A DNA stretch of 64,000 nucleotides, taken from contig CAVRVD010000016.1 of assembly GCA_963724535.1 (NCBI GenBank), positions 124,001-188,000 of the forward strand. Direction: 5' to 3'. Below the pieces are notes generated by a model. It was not told the origin of the DNA. It saw only the letters and a list, made by a program, of their open reading frames with translations, and did not search any database. Positions 51,425 through 61,724 of this stretch are shown here, in pieces. Both the position numbers and the translations under genes were made by a program. This stretch comes from JADJPO01 sp963724535 (GTDB lineage Bacteria > Actinomycetota > Actinomycetes > Actinomycetales > Kineosporiaceae). The first letter of the stretch is position 1; every line of letters begins with the position of its first letter.

Positions 51425-53599
51425 TCAACCCCCGTAGCCGGTGCTGCTGACCCGCTCCAGCGTCTCGGCGTCGTAGACCACGACCCCGTCCAGGCCAACC
51501 GACCAGACGTGGCCGCCGTCGACCAGGCTGCGCAGCGGCGGCGACTGCCCGCGGCGCAGCAGCGTGGGCTGGGTCAGCCGGCGACCGTCCAGCCGGGTGG
51601 CCACCAGCCCGGCGTCGGCCACGGTGGTGTAGCGGCTGTACGGCACCAGCACGAGGGAGTCGACCAGGCTGAACGCGTGGTGGTCGGACTCGGCCTCGGA
51701 GAACGCGTTCGGCAGGACCGTGGTGGAGATGCGCTGGGGCGCAGCGGGATCGGAGACGTCGAACAGCGACAGCTGCAGGCCCTTCACCCGCCCCCGGGCG
51801 TCGGCGTCTTGGCCGAGACCGAGCAGCAGGCCCTGCCCGGCCGGCTGCAGGTAGGCCGAGTAGCCGGGGATCTTCAGCTCCCCCGCCGCCCGCGGCGCGG
51901 TCGGGTCGGACAGGTCGATCACGTACAGCGGGTCGGTCTGCCGGAAGGTCACCACGTAGCCGAGATCGCCGAGGAACCGGACGGCGTAGATCCGCTCGCC
52001 CAGGCCCAGCCCGGCCACCTCGCCGACCACGCTCAGTCGGTCCCCATCCCGGCGCAGCACGCTCACCCGGCTCTGGCTGGCCGGTGTCGGGGCCGGTCGG
52101 GTGACCGGCTCGTCGCCGACCGACGCCCCCGACGTATCGCGGTTGCTGGGCTCAGGCAACGGCTCAGGCAAGGGCTCAGGCATCGGCTCAGGCATCGGCT
52201 CAGGCATCGGAATCGGCCCGGCCCAGGACTCCTCGGTGGTGGCCACCCGCAGGAAGCCGTCGTGCACGTCGAGGGAGAACTGGTTGAGCACCTGGCCCGG
52301 CACCTGGCCGCTGGCCGCGTAGCGCAGCTGCTCGCGTCCCTGTCGGTCGAACACGTGCACCGCGGTCGCCGTCCTGCCCGGGACCCTGGGCGCGATGGGG
52401 CTCGGCGAGGGGGCCGGCTCGTCGGAGCCGGTCGTGGCGACCACCGGCGTGGTGACCACGGTCTGCTCGGCGTCGGCGTACACCGTGGTTCCCGAGGCCA
52501 CCACCCCGGTCGTGCGTCGCGCGGCCAGCCCGGCGCCGCGCAGGTCGGCGGTGAGCAGGGTCAGGGTGGACACCCCGGAGTCCGTGGCCGGGATGCCCAC
52601 GTCCGCGCAGTCGAGCAGCGCGGCGGTGGTGCTCGCGCCGTCCGGCGTGGAGAACCGGGCCTGCGGCAGCCAGTCCTCGATCGCCGAGTCCGCGACCACC
52701 TCGCGGTTGCGCGTCACCATCTGCTGCTGGTCGAACGAGCCGTCGGTCGGCGCCGGGAACCGCAGCGACGGCGGGCCGGTCAGGGCCACCTGGGCGACCC
52801 CGTCCACCAGCCGGGCCCCGGCCACCGAGGCGTCGACGACGAGCGAGGCGACCACTCGCGGGCGGCTCGGATCGCTCAGGTCCACCTGGTCCAGTCGGGT
52901 CGCCGGCGGGACCCACGGCATGATCATCCGTGCGTCGGTCTCGGCGCCGGGTACTGGTCCATCGGACGGCGTGACGGCGGTCAGCGCGGTGCTGACCACC
53001 AGGGCGGTGTCGCCCTCGACGAGCAAGCTGTCCGGCCAGCCGGTCAGCTCGACCGAGCCGAGCGGGCGCGCGGTGCCGGCGGCGAGGTCGGTGCGCAGCA
53101 CGTGCAGCCGGGTGTCGGCGCCAGGACGCAGCGTCAGCAGCAGGTCCCCGGACCGCTTGACCAGGTCGGCCTCGTCGACGCCGACCACCTGGATCGTGGT
53201 CCCGCTCTCGGAGCGGGTGCCCTCCGCCGCGGCGGAGGGCACCGCCACGCTCCGCTCGGCCCCAGCGGCCGAGTCGGCCCCGCCAAGCCCGGCGTCGGGA
53301 GTGGTGGCCGCCGCTCTGCCGAACATCACCGGGCCGCCGCCCAGCCCCCAGGCGGTCACCTCGGTGGTGCCCACCCGCCGGTAGTGCTCGAGCAGCACCT
53401 CACAGCTCTGCCCGGTCCGCAGCGCCACAGGGGCGGCGTCGTCCAGGCGCACCCGCGCCGCGCCGCCGGAGCCCCCGTCTGACCCGGACCCGCCCGGCAA
53501 CATCGACCCGGTCCGGGCCTGCCCGGACAGCAGCATCCCGGCGGCCAGCGCCGCCGCGGTCAGGGCACCCAGGCCACCGGCCAGACCTCGTCGCGACAT
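51425..53599 (-). CDS. Secreted protein with C-terminal beta-propeller domain
   Basis: A 724-residue exported protein. The N-terminus has a twin-Arg-like SRRGLAGG followed by LGALTAAALAAGMLLSG as signal or anchor. The beta-propeller domain (Beta_propel/DUF2332-like blades) includes IQVVGVDEADLVKRSGDLLL, VDLSDPSRPRVVASL, YVIDLSDPTAPRAAGEL and FDVSDPAAPQRIST. A low-complexity insert of repeated PEPM/PEPL units lies near the middle. GGAGG six bases before the ATG fixes the start. The function of the family is unknown. Confidence 0.87.
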   Translation of the reverse strand: MSRRGLAGGLGALTAAALAAGMLLSGQARTGSMLPGGSGSDGGSGGAARVRLDDAAPVALRTGQSCEVLLEHYRRVGTTEVTAWGLGGGPVMFGRAAATTPDAGLGGADSAAGAERSVAVPSAAAEGTRSESGTTIQVVGVDEADLVKRSGDLLLTLRPGADTRLHVLRTDLAAGTARPLGSVELTGWPDSLLVEGDTALVVSTALTAVTPSDGPVPGAETDARMIMPWVPPATRLDQVDLSDPSRPRVVASLVVDASVAGARLVDGVAQVALTGPPSLRFPAPTDGSFDQQQMVTRNREVVADSAIEDWLPQARFSTPDGASTTAALLDCADVGIPATDSGVSTLTLLTADLRGAGLAARRTTGVVASGTTVYADAEQTVVTTPVVATTGSDEPAPSPSPIAPRVPGRTATAVHVFDRQGREQLRYAASGQVPGQVLNQFSLDVHDGFLRVATTEESWAGPIPMPEPMPEPMPEPLPEPLPEPSNRDTSGASVGDEPVTRPAPTPASQSRVSVLRRDGDRLSVVGEVAGLGLGERIYAVRFLGDLGYVVTFRQTDPLYVIDLSDPTAPRAAGELKIPGYSAYLQPAGQGLLLGLGQDADARGRVKGLQLSLFDVSDPAAPQRISTTVLPNAFSEAESDHHAFSLVDSLVLVPYSRYTTVADAGLVATRLDGRRLTQPTLLRRGQSPPLRSLVDGGHVWSVGLDGVVVYDAETLERVSSTGYGG

Positions 53600-53737
53600 C
53601 GTCCGCCTCCGCACCCGTGTTGACGTCAGTGATCGACGCCCCTGGGACGCGACGGATCGCCGTCCGGTTCCCGACACCGCACGAATGGCGGTCGCCCACC
53701 CGTCGAGCGGCGAGCCGCACGCCGGTCGGTGGCAGGG

Positions 53738-54238
53738 TCAGTCCACGCTCGGACCCGGGTCGCTGAAGCCGACCTGGTTGTGGCTGCCGTCGCAGAACGG
53801 CTTGTTCTCGCTGGCCCCGCACCGGCACAGCGCGACCTTCTTGGCGGTCTTGACCAGCTCTCCGGCGTCGTTGCGGATCTCCACCTGGCCGCTGACCATG
53901 TTCGGTCCCCCGGCCGTGACGGTGATCACGGTGACGTCGCTGTCGTCCCGCTCGCTCATGGAGTCCTGTCCCTTCGAGGTGCTGGTAGATGTCTGGTTGC
54001 TCGACGTACGGGTGTAGGTCAACGCGCCGCTGGGGCACATCTCGACCGCGGCGGCCACGGAGTCGGCGTCCGCCTCGGACACCTGGATCCACGGTCGTTG
54101 CGTGGGCCGGAACACCTCCGGCAGCGTCCCGAAGCACCGCTCGGAGTGCAGGCACAGGCCGGCCTTCCAGTGCACGACGATCCCCTCGCCGGCATAGTCA
54201 CGGGTGCTCTCCCGCTCACTGCTGTCCTGGGTGGTCAC
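53738..54238 (-). CDS. Iron-sulfur protein: mono-cluster ferredoxin-like domain plus CDGSH
   Basis: A 166-residue protein with two Fe-S modules. The N-terminal part (AGLCLHSERC, then EMCPSGALTY) resembles the divergent Fer4_19 4Fe-4S domain. The C-terminal CDGSH motif CRCGASENKPFCDGSH matches mitoNEET-type 2Fe-2S binding. A Ser/Thr-rich linker joins them, and an internal ATG (MSERDDSDV) could also start the CDGSH part alone. Role in redox or cluster transfer is inferred. The GTG start gives the complete first domain. Confidence 0.82.
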   Translation of the reverse strand: MTTQDSSERESTRDYAGEGIVVHWKAGLCLHSERCFGTLPEVFRPTQRPWIQVSEADADSVAAAVEMCPSGALTYTRTSSNQTSTSTSKGQDSMSERDDSDVTVITVTAGGPNMVSGQVEIRNDAGELVKTAKKVALCRCGASENKPFCDGSHNQVGFSDPGPSVD

Positions 54239-54337
54239 GGGGCTCAGGCTAGGGGGCACACTGACCCGGTGCACCCGGACCGACCCCAGCATCCCGGCGA
54301 CCGGGACCACGACCGGGACGACGGTAGGCCCGGAGCC

Positions 54338-54694
54338 GTGCCGGAGCCGGCGCCCGGCCCCGTCCCCGAAGCGGTGCCGGACGCCGTGGCCGCCGTCCTG
54401 GATCTGGTCGAGCGAATCCCTGCCGGCCAGGTGATGACCTACGGCGACGTCGCCGAGTACCTCACCGGACGTCCGGACGTCGGCCGGCTGGGACCACGCC
54501 AGGTCGGGTCGGTGATGTCGCACTGGGGCGGGGCGGTGGCGTGGTGGCGGGTGCTGCGGGCCGACGGCTCGCCCCCACCCGGGCACGCGGACCGCGCGCT
54601 GGAGCACTACCGGCGTGAGGCCACCCCGTTGCGTGCCGACGGGCGACGGGTCGACCTGCTCCGGGCCCGCTGGCACGGCGACCCCGTGGGGTGA
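54338..54694 (+). CDS. Alkyltransferase-like protein (ATL, cysteine-less MGMT)
   Basis: A 118-residue relative of the C-terminal MGMT domain: VERIPAGQVMTYGDVAEYLT, LGPRQVGSVMSHWGGAVAWW, then RVLRADGSPPPGHADRALEH. The MGMT active-site PCHR is replaced by a sequence without Cys (AVAWWRV), so it should bind alkylated guanine without transferring the group and recruit repair, as ATLs do. It overlaps adnA by four bases (GTGA). Several upstream GTG codons could also start it; the Rv3204-type homologue is about 100 residues. Confidence 0.8.
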   Translation: MPEPAPGPVPEAVPDAVAAVLDLVERIPAGQVMTYGDVAEYLTGRPDVGRLGPRQVGSVMSHWGGAVAWWRVLRADGSPPPGHADRALEHYRREATPLRADGRRVDLLRARWHGDPVG

Positions 54695-57600
54695 CGGGGC
54701 GTACGGGGCAGGACACTGACCCGACGCGGTGTCGATCCCGCCCTCGGCAGCGAGCCGCCACCGGTCTGTCGGCGGCGTGTGGTGGGATCGAAGCTGTGGC
54801 AGCGGGGAGTCTGGAGCAGCTGTCGGTCGGCGCTGCGGCGGCGGTACCGTCCGGTCTGTTGCGCCTGGTCGCCCCCGCACTGGTCGAGCCGCCCCCGCCC
54901 CAGCCGGACGACGACCAGGCCGCCGCGATCGCCGTCCGGCAGGGCAGTGGGCCGCTGGTGGTGGTCGGCGGGCCGGGCACTGGCAAGACCACGGTCGCCG
55001 TGCAGACGGTGCTGACCCGGATCGACCGGGACGGTCTGGACCCCGCCCAGGTGCTCGTGCTCGCGCCCACCCGGTCCGCCGCGACCGCTCTGCGCGAGCG
55101 GGTCACCGCCCGGCTCGGCCGCACCCTGCGCGAGCCACTGGCCCGCACCCCGCACTCCTATGCCTTCGGGCTGCTGCGCCGGTGGCTGGTGCTGGACGGC
55201 GAGCCCGCCCCGCGGCTGATCTCCGGGGCCGAGCAGGACCGGGTGCTGGCCGACCTGCTCGCCGGGCACGCCGCCGGTGCCGGGTTCGTGCCGCGCTGGC
55301 CGACCGACCTGGACCAGCAGGTCCGTACCCTGCGCGGGTTCCGGGACGAGCTGCGCGACCTGCTGATGCGGGCCGTCGAGCGCGGGCTCTCGCCGGCCGA
55401 CCTGGCTCGACTGGGCCGTGACCACGACCGGCCGGACTGGGTGGCGGCCTCCGACGTCTACGCCGAGTACCTCGACGTCACGTCGCTGGCCACGCCCGGC
55501 GCGTTCGACCCGGCCGGCATCGTCGAGGCGGCCGCTGCGCTGCTGGCGGGCGACGCACAGCTGCTCGCCGCCGAACGGGCCAGCCGCGCCCTGGTGATCG
55601 TCGACGACGCCCAGGAGCTGACCACCTCCGGTGCCCGGCTGGTCGCGATGCTGGCCGGCGGCGGGCACGACCTGGTGCTGCTCGGCGACCCCGACGTGGC
55701 CACCCAGGGCTTCCGCGGTGCCCGGCCCCGGCTGCTGACCGAGGCCGCCGACCGGCTGCGCACGGTCGACGGCGGCCCCGCCCGCCAGGTGGTCCTGCGC
55801 ACCGTGCACCGGCACGGCCTAGTGCTGCGCCGGGTCGCCGAGCGGGTCACGGCCGGGATCTCCAGCTCCGGTCTGGTCGCCCACCGCAGCGCCCGGACGA
55901 CGAGCCGGTCACCGCAGCGGCCCGGCCACCGGGAGGTGCACCTGCTCGCCTCGCCGGCCCAGGAGGCCGCCTTCGTCGCCCAGCTGCTGCGCCGCGCGCA
56001 CCTGGACGACGCGGTGCCGTGGGCCGAGATGGCGGTCGTGGTCCGTTCGGTGGCCTCCACGGCCGCGCTGCGTCGGGCGCTCGCCGCGGCCGGGGTCCCG
56101 GTCGCGGTGCCGGGCACCGAGCTGCCGGTGCGCGACGAACCAGCCGTCGTCCCACTGCGTCGGGTGTTGCGCTGCGTGCTCGAGGCCGGCGAGCTGACCA
56201 GCGATGTCGTCGTCGGGCTGCTCACCGGGCCGATCGGCGGCGCGGACACGTTGGCGGTGCGCCGGATCCGCCAGCAGCTGCGCGGCGAGGAGCTGGCCGC
56301 CGGCGGTGGCCGGCCCAGCGACGAGCTGCTGGTCGAGCTGGTGGTCGAGGCGGTGGCCGACGCGCAGGCCCCCGCGGCCGCCGCGACGGCCCAGGGCCGG
56401 CCCGGTCCGGTGCGTCGGGTCGCCGAGGCGATCGCCGCGGGCCGGCTGGCACTGGCCGAACCCGGCGCCAGTGCGGAGACCGTGCTGTGGGCGATCTGGC
56501 AGGCCAGCGGTCTCGCCCCGCAGTGGCAGGGACTGGCCCTGGCCGGCGGCGTGGCCGGCGCCCGGGCCGACCGCGACCTGGACGCCGTGGTGGCCCTGTT
56601 CGAGGCCGCCGCCGCCTTCGTCGACCGGCTGCCGCACGCGCACCCGGCAGCCTTCCTGGACTACCTGGAGGGCCAGGACCTGCCGGCGGACACCCTGGCT
56701 GAACGGGCCCCGGCCGGTGACTCAGTCACCCTGGTCACCGCCACCGGCGCGGCCGGCCGAGAGTGGGACGTCGTCGCGGTTCCCGGTGTGCAGCAGGGGA
56801 CCTGGCCGGACCTGCGGCTGCGCAGCTCACTGCTCGGCGCGCAGGAGCTGGCCGACCTCGTCGACCGGCACCTGCCGGTGCGCCCACCCGAGCGCGGACC
56901 GGTCCTGGACGCGCGGCGACGTGCTGTCCTGGACGACGAGCTGCGGCTGTTCCTGGTTGCGACCACCCGGGCCCGCCGACACCTGGTGGTCACCGCGGTC
57001 CGCTCCGAGGACCACCTGCCCTCGCCGTTCCTCGACCTGGTTGAGGCGCCGGGGTCCGACGGCGGCGCAGACGCCCCCGGCCCGGGCGAGCTGCGGGCGC
57101 TGACACCGGTGCCGCGGCCGATGACCCTGCCCGCCCTCGTGGCCGAGCTGCGCGCCGTCCTGCTCCAGGAGGTGGCTGCAGACGAGGCGGGGGGAACGGC
57201 GGGCGACCAGGCGCGGCGGGACCGGGCCGCACTGGCCCTGGCCCGGTTGGCCCGGGCCGGCGTCCCCGGGGCCGACCCCGACCAGTGGTACGGGTTGGCG
57301 CCGCTGTCCGACGACGGCCCGCTGCGCCCACCCGGCGCCCCGGTGCGGGTCTCACCATCCAAGGTCGAGCAGTTCGACCGCTGCCCGCTGCGCTGGCTGC
57401 TGCAGACCTGCGGCGGCGCGCGTCCGACGGGTGCCTCGGCCAGCCTCGGCACGATGATCCACGAACTGGTCGAGGCGGTCCCGGACGGCGACCTTGGTCT
57501 GCTCGAGGAGCTGCTCGCCCTGCGCTTCGACGGACTCGGTCTGCGCGAAGGCTGGGTCAAGCGCGACGAGCGGGCCCGCGCCGAGGCGATGCTCACCGCG

Positions 57601-58128
57601 TTCGCCGAGTACGTGCGGGCCGCCCGCAGCCAGGGACGGGAGCTGGTCGCCACCGAGCATGAGCTGGTCGCCCGGGTCGGCAGGGCCGAGATCCACGCCC
57701 GCCTCGACCGGTTGGAGCGCGACGCCGACGGCCGGCTGGTCGTGGTCGACCTGAAGACCGGTAAGACCAAGCCGACCGTCGCCGAGCTGGCCCGCAACGC
57801 CCAGCTCGGCACCTACCAGGTGGCCGTGCATGCCGCCGTCGAGCAGGTCTGCGCGCCGGAGCCGGACCCCGACCCGGTACTGCGCGGCGCAGCACCCGGC
57901 GGTGCGGCCCTGGTGCAGCTGGGTGACGGAAACAAGCGGGTCACGGTCCAGCAGCAGGCCCCGCTGGCCGAGGACGCCGAGCCGCGGTGGGCGGGCGAGC
58001 TCGTCGAACGGGTGGCCGAGGGCATGGCCGGGCAGGAGTTCGCGGCCACCGTGAACCCGCGGTGTCGCACCTGCGACGTGCGGCGCAGCTGCCCGGCCCA
58101 GCTCGAGGGTCGCCAGGTCCTGCGATGA
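54691..58128 (+). CDS. adnA: AdnA-like helicase-nuclease subunit
   Basis: A subunit of the AdnAB double-strand-break resection motor-nuclease. The SF1A core has Walker A GGPGTGKT at residues 93-100 and a GDP-box (LLGDPDVATQGFRGA). The DExx motif reads VIVDDAQELT instead of DEAQ, so the motor may be weaker. The C-terminal RecB-type nuclease has VVDLKTGKTKP (Asp1020, Lys1022). Four Cys for a Fe-S cluster are in QFDRCPLRW and CRTCDVRRSC. The GTG overlaps the ATL gene; a downstream GTG at 54796 gives a length nearer to Rv3202c. Confidence 0.9.
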   Translation: MTGRTGQDTDPTRCRSRPRQRAATGLSAACGGIEAVAAGSLEQLSVGAAAAVPSGLLRLVAPALVEPPPPQPDDDQAAAIAVRQGSGPLVVVGGPGTGKTTVAVQTVLTRIDRDGLDPAQVLVLAPTRSAATALRERVTARLGRTLREPLARTPHSYAFGLLRRWLVLDGEPAPRLISGAEQDRVLADLLAGHAAGAGFVPRWPTDLDQQVRTLRGFRDELRDLLMRAVERGLSPADLARLGRDHDRPDWVAASDVYAEYLDVTSLATPGAFDPAGIVEAAAALLAGDAQLLAAERASRALVIVDDAQELTTSGARLVAMLAGGGHDLVLLGDPDVATQGFRGARPRLLTEAADRLRTVDGGPARQVVLRTVHRHGLVLRRVAERVTAGISSSGLVAHRSARTTSRSPQRPGHREVHLLASPAQEAAFVAQLLRRAHLDDAVPWAEMAVVVRSVASTAALRRALAAAGVPVAVPGTELPVRDEPAVVPLRRVLRCVLEAGELTSDVVVGLLTGPIGGADTLAVRRIRQQLRGEELAAGGGRPSDELLVELVVEAVADAQAPAAAATAQGRPGPVRRVAEAIAAGRLALAEPGASAETVLWAIWQASGLAPQWQGLALAGGVAGARADRDLDAVVALFEAAAAFVDRLPHAHPAAFLDYLEGQDLPADTLAERAPAGDSVTLVTATGAAGREWDVVAVPGVQQGTWPDLRLRSSLLGAQELADLVDRHLPVRPPERGPVLDARRRAVLDDELRLFLVATTRARRHLVVTAVRSEDHLPSPFLDLVEAPGSDGGADAPGPGELRALTPVPRPMTLPALVAELRAVLLQEVAADEAGGTAGDQARRDRAALALARLARAGVPGADPDQWYGLAPLSDDGPLRPPGAPVRVSPSKVEQFDRCPLRWLLQTCGGARPTGASASLGTMIHELVEAVPDGDLGLLEELLALRFDGLGLREGWVKRDERARAEAMLTAFAEYVRAARSQGRELVATEHELVARVGRAEIHARLDRLERDADGRLVVVDLKTGKTKPTVAELARNAQLGTYQVAVHAAVEQVCAPEPDPDPVLRGAAPGGAALVQLGDGNKRVTVQQQAPLAEDAEPRWAGELVERVAEGMAGQEFAATVNPRCRTCDVRRSCPAQLEGRQVLR

Positions 58129-61100
58129 GCCCCCGCCAGCGCACCCGGCGATCCGATCCGGACGACGAGCAGCTGATGTTCGACCTCGAGGCTGTGCCGG
58201 TGCGGGCCCCGCAGCCCGCCGGCCCCGCGCGCAGGCACCCGGCCGACCGGGACGAGGCGGGAACGGCGGACGAGGCGGCCGGTCCGGGGCCGGTCGAACG
58301 CCTGTCTGCGCGCCGGATCGCCGCCCTGCTGGACCGGCCGGCCCCGACCGCCGAGCAGGTCGCCGTGATCGAGGCGGACGCCGACCGCCCGCTCCTGGTC
58401 CTGGCCGGAGCCGGTTCGGGCAAGACCGAGACCATGGCCGCCCGGGTGGTGCACCTGGTCGCAGGCGGCGTGGTGCGCCCCGAGCAGGTGCTCGGCCTCA
58501 CCTTCACCCGCAAGGCCGCGGCCGAGCTCGGCGACCGGATCCGCTCCCGGCTGGGCGCCCTGGCCCGTAAGGGGTTCGTGGTGCCGACGACAGCAGCCGA
58601 CCCGGCGAGCGGGGTCACCGTGTCGACCTACCACGCCTACGCGGCCTCGATCGTCGCCGACCACGGCCTGCGGCTCGGCCTGGACGTCGGTAGCCGCCTG
58701 ATCAGCGAGGCCGGTGCCTGGCAGATCGTCGATGAGCTGGTCGAGGGCTGGGACGGCGACATGTCCGGGGTGGACGCCGCCCGCAGCACCGTGGTCGACG
58801 CGGTGCTCAGCCTGGCCGCCGAGTGCGCCGAGCACCTGGTCGGAGTCGACGACGTCGACGCGGTGGTCAGCGAGGTCCTGGAGCGGGTCGCGGCGCTTCC
58901 GGCCAGGACCGGCGCCGCCGCGCCCGGTACCCCGCCGGCGCCGGTCGCCAAGGTGCTGACCCGACTCGCCGCCAGGCGTCGGATCCTGCCGATCGTCCAG
59001 GCCTACCTCCGCCGCAAGCGTGAGCTCGAAGTGATCGACTTCGGTGACCAGGTCGCCCTGGCGGCGAGGGTGGCGGCCGAGGTGCCCGAGGTCGGGGCCG
59101 GCGAGCGGCAGCGGTTCGGCGTCGTCCTGCTCGACGAGTACCAGGACACCAGCCACGCCCAGCTCACCCTGCTGCGCCGGCTGTTCGGCGAGGGACATCC
59201 GGTGACCGCCGTCGGCGACCCCCACCAGTCGATCTACGGCTGGCGCGGGGCCTCGGCCGGCAACCTGTACCGCTTCCCGGTCGACTTCCCGGCCCACCAC
59301 CCGAGTCGCGGGACAGACCCCGCACCGGTACTACACCTGGCCACCAGCTGGCGCAACGACCGGGCCGTCCTGGCCGCCGCGAACACGGTCGCTGCGCCGC
59401 TGCGCCGCCGGCCGTCCTGGCTGCCCGCCGCCGGGTCGGGCACTCTCGACGTGCCCCCACTGCGGGAACGGGACGCCGCGGCGGCGGGCGAGGTGCTGCT
59501 GGCCTGGCACGCCACCGTCGAGGACGAGGCCGATGCCGTCGCCGAGGCGATCGAGGCTGCCTGGCGGGCCGGGCGGTCCGCGGCGGTGCTGTGCCGGGTG
59601 CGCTCGCTGTTCCCGCTGCTCGAAGCGGCGCTGCGCGGCCGTGACCTGCCGGTCGAGGTGGTCGGCCTCGGGGGCCTGCTGCACGTGCCCGAGGTGGCCG
59701 ACCTGCGGGCCGCTCTCGAGGTGGTGCACGACGCCTCGCGCGGGGACTCGCTGATGCGCCTGCTCACCGGCGCCGCTCACCGGATCGGTCCACGCGATCT
59801 GGAGGCGCTCGGCGCCTGGGCCCGGATGATGTGGCGGCGCGGCCCGGTCGGCGGCGAGCATCGCGACGTCCCGGTGCTCGACCCGGTCGACGACCTCAGC
59901 CTGGTCGAGGCCCTCGATACCTTGCCGCCGCAGGACTGGACCGGTCCGGCCGGCCAGCTCGTCTCGGCCACCGGCCGGAGCCGGTTGAGCCGGCTGGCCG
60001 CGGTCCTGCGCCAGCTGCGCCGCCGCACCGCGCAGCCGCTGCCGGAGCTGGTCGCCGAGGTGGAGCGGGCGCTGTTGCTCGATGTCGAGGTCGCCGCCGT
60101 CCCGGGCCGGGCGCCGGCGGCGGCCCGGGCCCATCTGGACGCGTTCATCGACGTGGCCGCCTCGTTCGCCGAACGTGCCGGGGGTCGCCGCGGCCCGGCT
60201 GGGTCCGCCGCCGAGGGCGCCGCAGCCGGGCTCGGCGCGTTCCTGGCCTGGCTGTCCGCCGCCGAGACCGAGGAACGCGGCCTGGACGCCCCGCTCGCCG
60301 AGGTGCGCGCCGACGCCGTCCAGGTGATGACGGTGCACGCCGCCAAGGGTCTGGAGTGGGACGTCGTCGCCGTCCCCGGGCTGGTCGAGGGCACCTTCCC
60401 CAACGGCCACGCCGGGCGCGCCCCCGGGCCCAGCGAGGCCTGGCTGAGGGACTACGGCGCCCTGCCGTACCCGGTCCGCGGGGACGCGGCCTCGCTGCCG
60501 CAGTGGCGGATCGGCGCGGTCGGCTCGCAGGAGGAGCTGAAGGGGGCGTTGGAGCTGTTCAAGGAGGACTGCGGCGAGCACCTGCTGGACGAGGAGCGTC
60601 GGCTCGCCTACGTGGCGCTCACCCGTGCCCGCAGCACGTTGCTGCTGTCCGGGGCGGCCTGGTCGGACGGCAGCCGGCCGCGGTCCGCGTCCCGGTTCCT
60701 CGGCGAGGTCGCCGAGCTCGCCGGCACGACCGGGGTCGGGCCGGCGCCGGGCGCAGTGCGGGTCGGCACCTGGCATGCGGTCGCCGACGGAGCGACCAAC
60801 CCCCGCGAGCAGATCCACCGGTCGGTGCCCTGGCCGACCGACCCGCTCGGCGGACGCCGGGCGGCGCTGACCGAGGCCGCCCGACTGGTCCGGGCGGCGA
60901 TGGTCGACCTGGCCGCCGGTCCCGACCGCGGGCGGGACCCGGGCCCGGCGAACGCGGCGCGCGACCCGGGGGGCTGGGACGGCGAGGTCATGGCGCTGCT
61001 CGCCGAGCGGGACGCCGGCACCGGCGCCTCCGCACTGGTGCGGCTGCCCACCCATCTCAGCGCCTCCCGGATGGTCACTCTGGCCCGGGACCCGGCCGAG

Positions 61101-61724
61101 CTCGCGGGGATGCTGCGCCGGCCGATGCCGCGTCCGCCGAGCCCGCAGACGCGGCGCGGCTCGGCGTTCCACACCTGGCTGGAACAGCGCTTCGCCGCCG
61201 CCGCCCTGGTCGACGTCGACGAGCTGCCCGGGGCCGCCGACCAGGGACTGGACGAGATGGACGACGCCGCCCTGGCCCGGTTGCAGCGCCACTTCCTCGA
61301 CTCGCCGTGGGCCCAACGCACCCCGCACGCGGTGGAGGTGGCCGTGGAGACCCCGATCCGGCTCCTGGGCTCCGCCGCGGGGCCGGGCGCAGGGCCGGCC
61401 ACCGTCATGCTGCGTGGTCGGATCGACGCGGTGTTCTGGCGTGGGGCCGGCGCCGGCGTGGATGGTGACGTGCCCGCAGCGACCTGGGAGGTCGTGGACT
61501 GGAAGACCGGCCCACCACCGGTCGACGAGGCGGAGCGGACGGCGGCCGCCGTCCAGCTCGCGGTCTACCGGCTGGCCTGGTCGAGCCTGCTCCGAGTGGC
61601 AGCCGAGACGGTATCGGCTGCATTCTTCTACGCATCGACCGGTCACACGGTGCGACCGGTCGACCCGCTCGATGGCGCCGGGCTGGCTGCCCTGGTCACC
61701 GACGCACTCGTGCGTGACGGCTGA
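58125..61724 (+). CDS. adnB: AdnB-like helicase-nuclease subunit
   Basis: The lead motor and second nuclease of AdnAB. UvrD-type motifs: Walker A LAGAGSGKTET at about residues 92-102, GLTFTRKAAAEL, VVLLDEYQDTSHAQL near 335, AVGDPHQSIYGWRGAS, VMTVHAAKGLEWDVVAVPGL and LAYVALTRARS. The C-terminal nuclease has RGSAFHTWLEQRF and EVVDWKTG (Asp1125, Lys1127) followed by QLAVYRLAW. The start is set by the ATGA overlap with adnA, giving 1199 residues. AdnAB replaces RecBCD as end-resection machine in mycobacteria; the same is inferred here. Confidence 0.93.
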   Translation: MSPRQRTRRSDPDDEQLMFDLEAVPVRAPQPAGPARRHPADRDEAGTADEAAGPGPVERLSARRIAALLDRPAPTAEQVAVIEADADRPLLVLAGAGSGKTETMAARVVHLVAGGVVRPEQVLGLTFTRKAAAELGDRIRSRLGALARKGFVVPTTAADPASGVTVSTYHAYAASIVADHGLRLGLDVGSRLISEAGAWQIVDELVEGWDGDMSGVDAARSTVVDAVLSLAAECAEHLVGVDDVDAVVSEVLERVAALPARTGAAAPGTPPAPVAKVLTRLAARRRILPIVQAYLRRKRELEVIDFGDQVALAARVAAEVPEVGAGERQRFGVVLLDEYQDTSHAQLTLLRRLFGEGHPVTAVGDPHQSIYGWRGASAGNLYRFPVDFPAHHPSRGTDPAPVLHLATSWRNDRAVLAAANTVAAPLRRRPSWLPAAGSGTLDVPPLRERDAAAAGEVLLAWHATVEDEADAVAEAIEAAWRAGRSAAVLCRVRSLFPLLEAALRGRDLPVEVVGLGGLLHVPEVADLRAALEVVHDASRGDSLMRLLTGAAHRIGPRDLEALGAWARMMWRRGPVGGEHRDVPVLDPVDDLSLVEALDTLPPQDWTGPAGQLVSATGRSRLSRLAAVLRQLRRRTAQPLPELVAEVERALLLDVEVAAVPGRAPAAARAHLDAFIDVAASFAERAGGRRGPAGSAAEGAAAGLGAFLAWLSAAETEERGLDAPLAEVRADAVQVMTVHAAKGLEWDVVAVPGLVEGTFPNGHAGRAPGPSEAWLRDYGALPYPVRGDAASLPQWRIGAVGSQEELKGALELFKEDCGEHLLDEERRLAYVALTRARSTLLLSGAAWSDGSRPRSASRFLGEVAELAGTTGVGPAPGAVRVGTWHAVADGATNPREQIHRSVPWPTDPLGGRRAALTEAARLVRAAMVDLAAGPDRGRDPGPANAARDPGGWDGEVMALLAERDAGTGASALVRLPTHLSASRMVTLARDPAELAGMLRRPMPRPPSPQTRRGSAFHTWLEQRFAAAALVDVDELPGAADQGLDEMDDAALARLQRHFLDSPWAQRTPHAVEVAVETPIRLLGSAAGPGAGPATVMLRGRIDAVFWRGAGAGVDGDVPAATWEVVDWKTGPPPVDEAERTAAAVQLAVYRLAWSSLLRVAAETVSAAFFYASTGHTVRPVDPLDGAGLAALVTDALVRDG

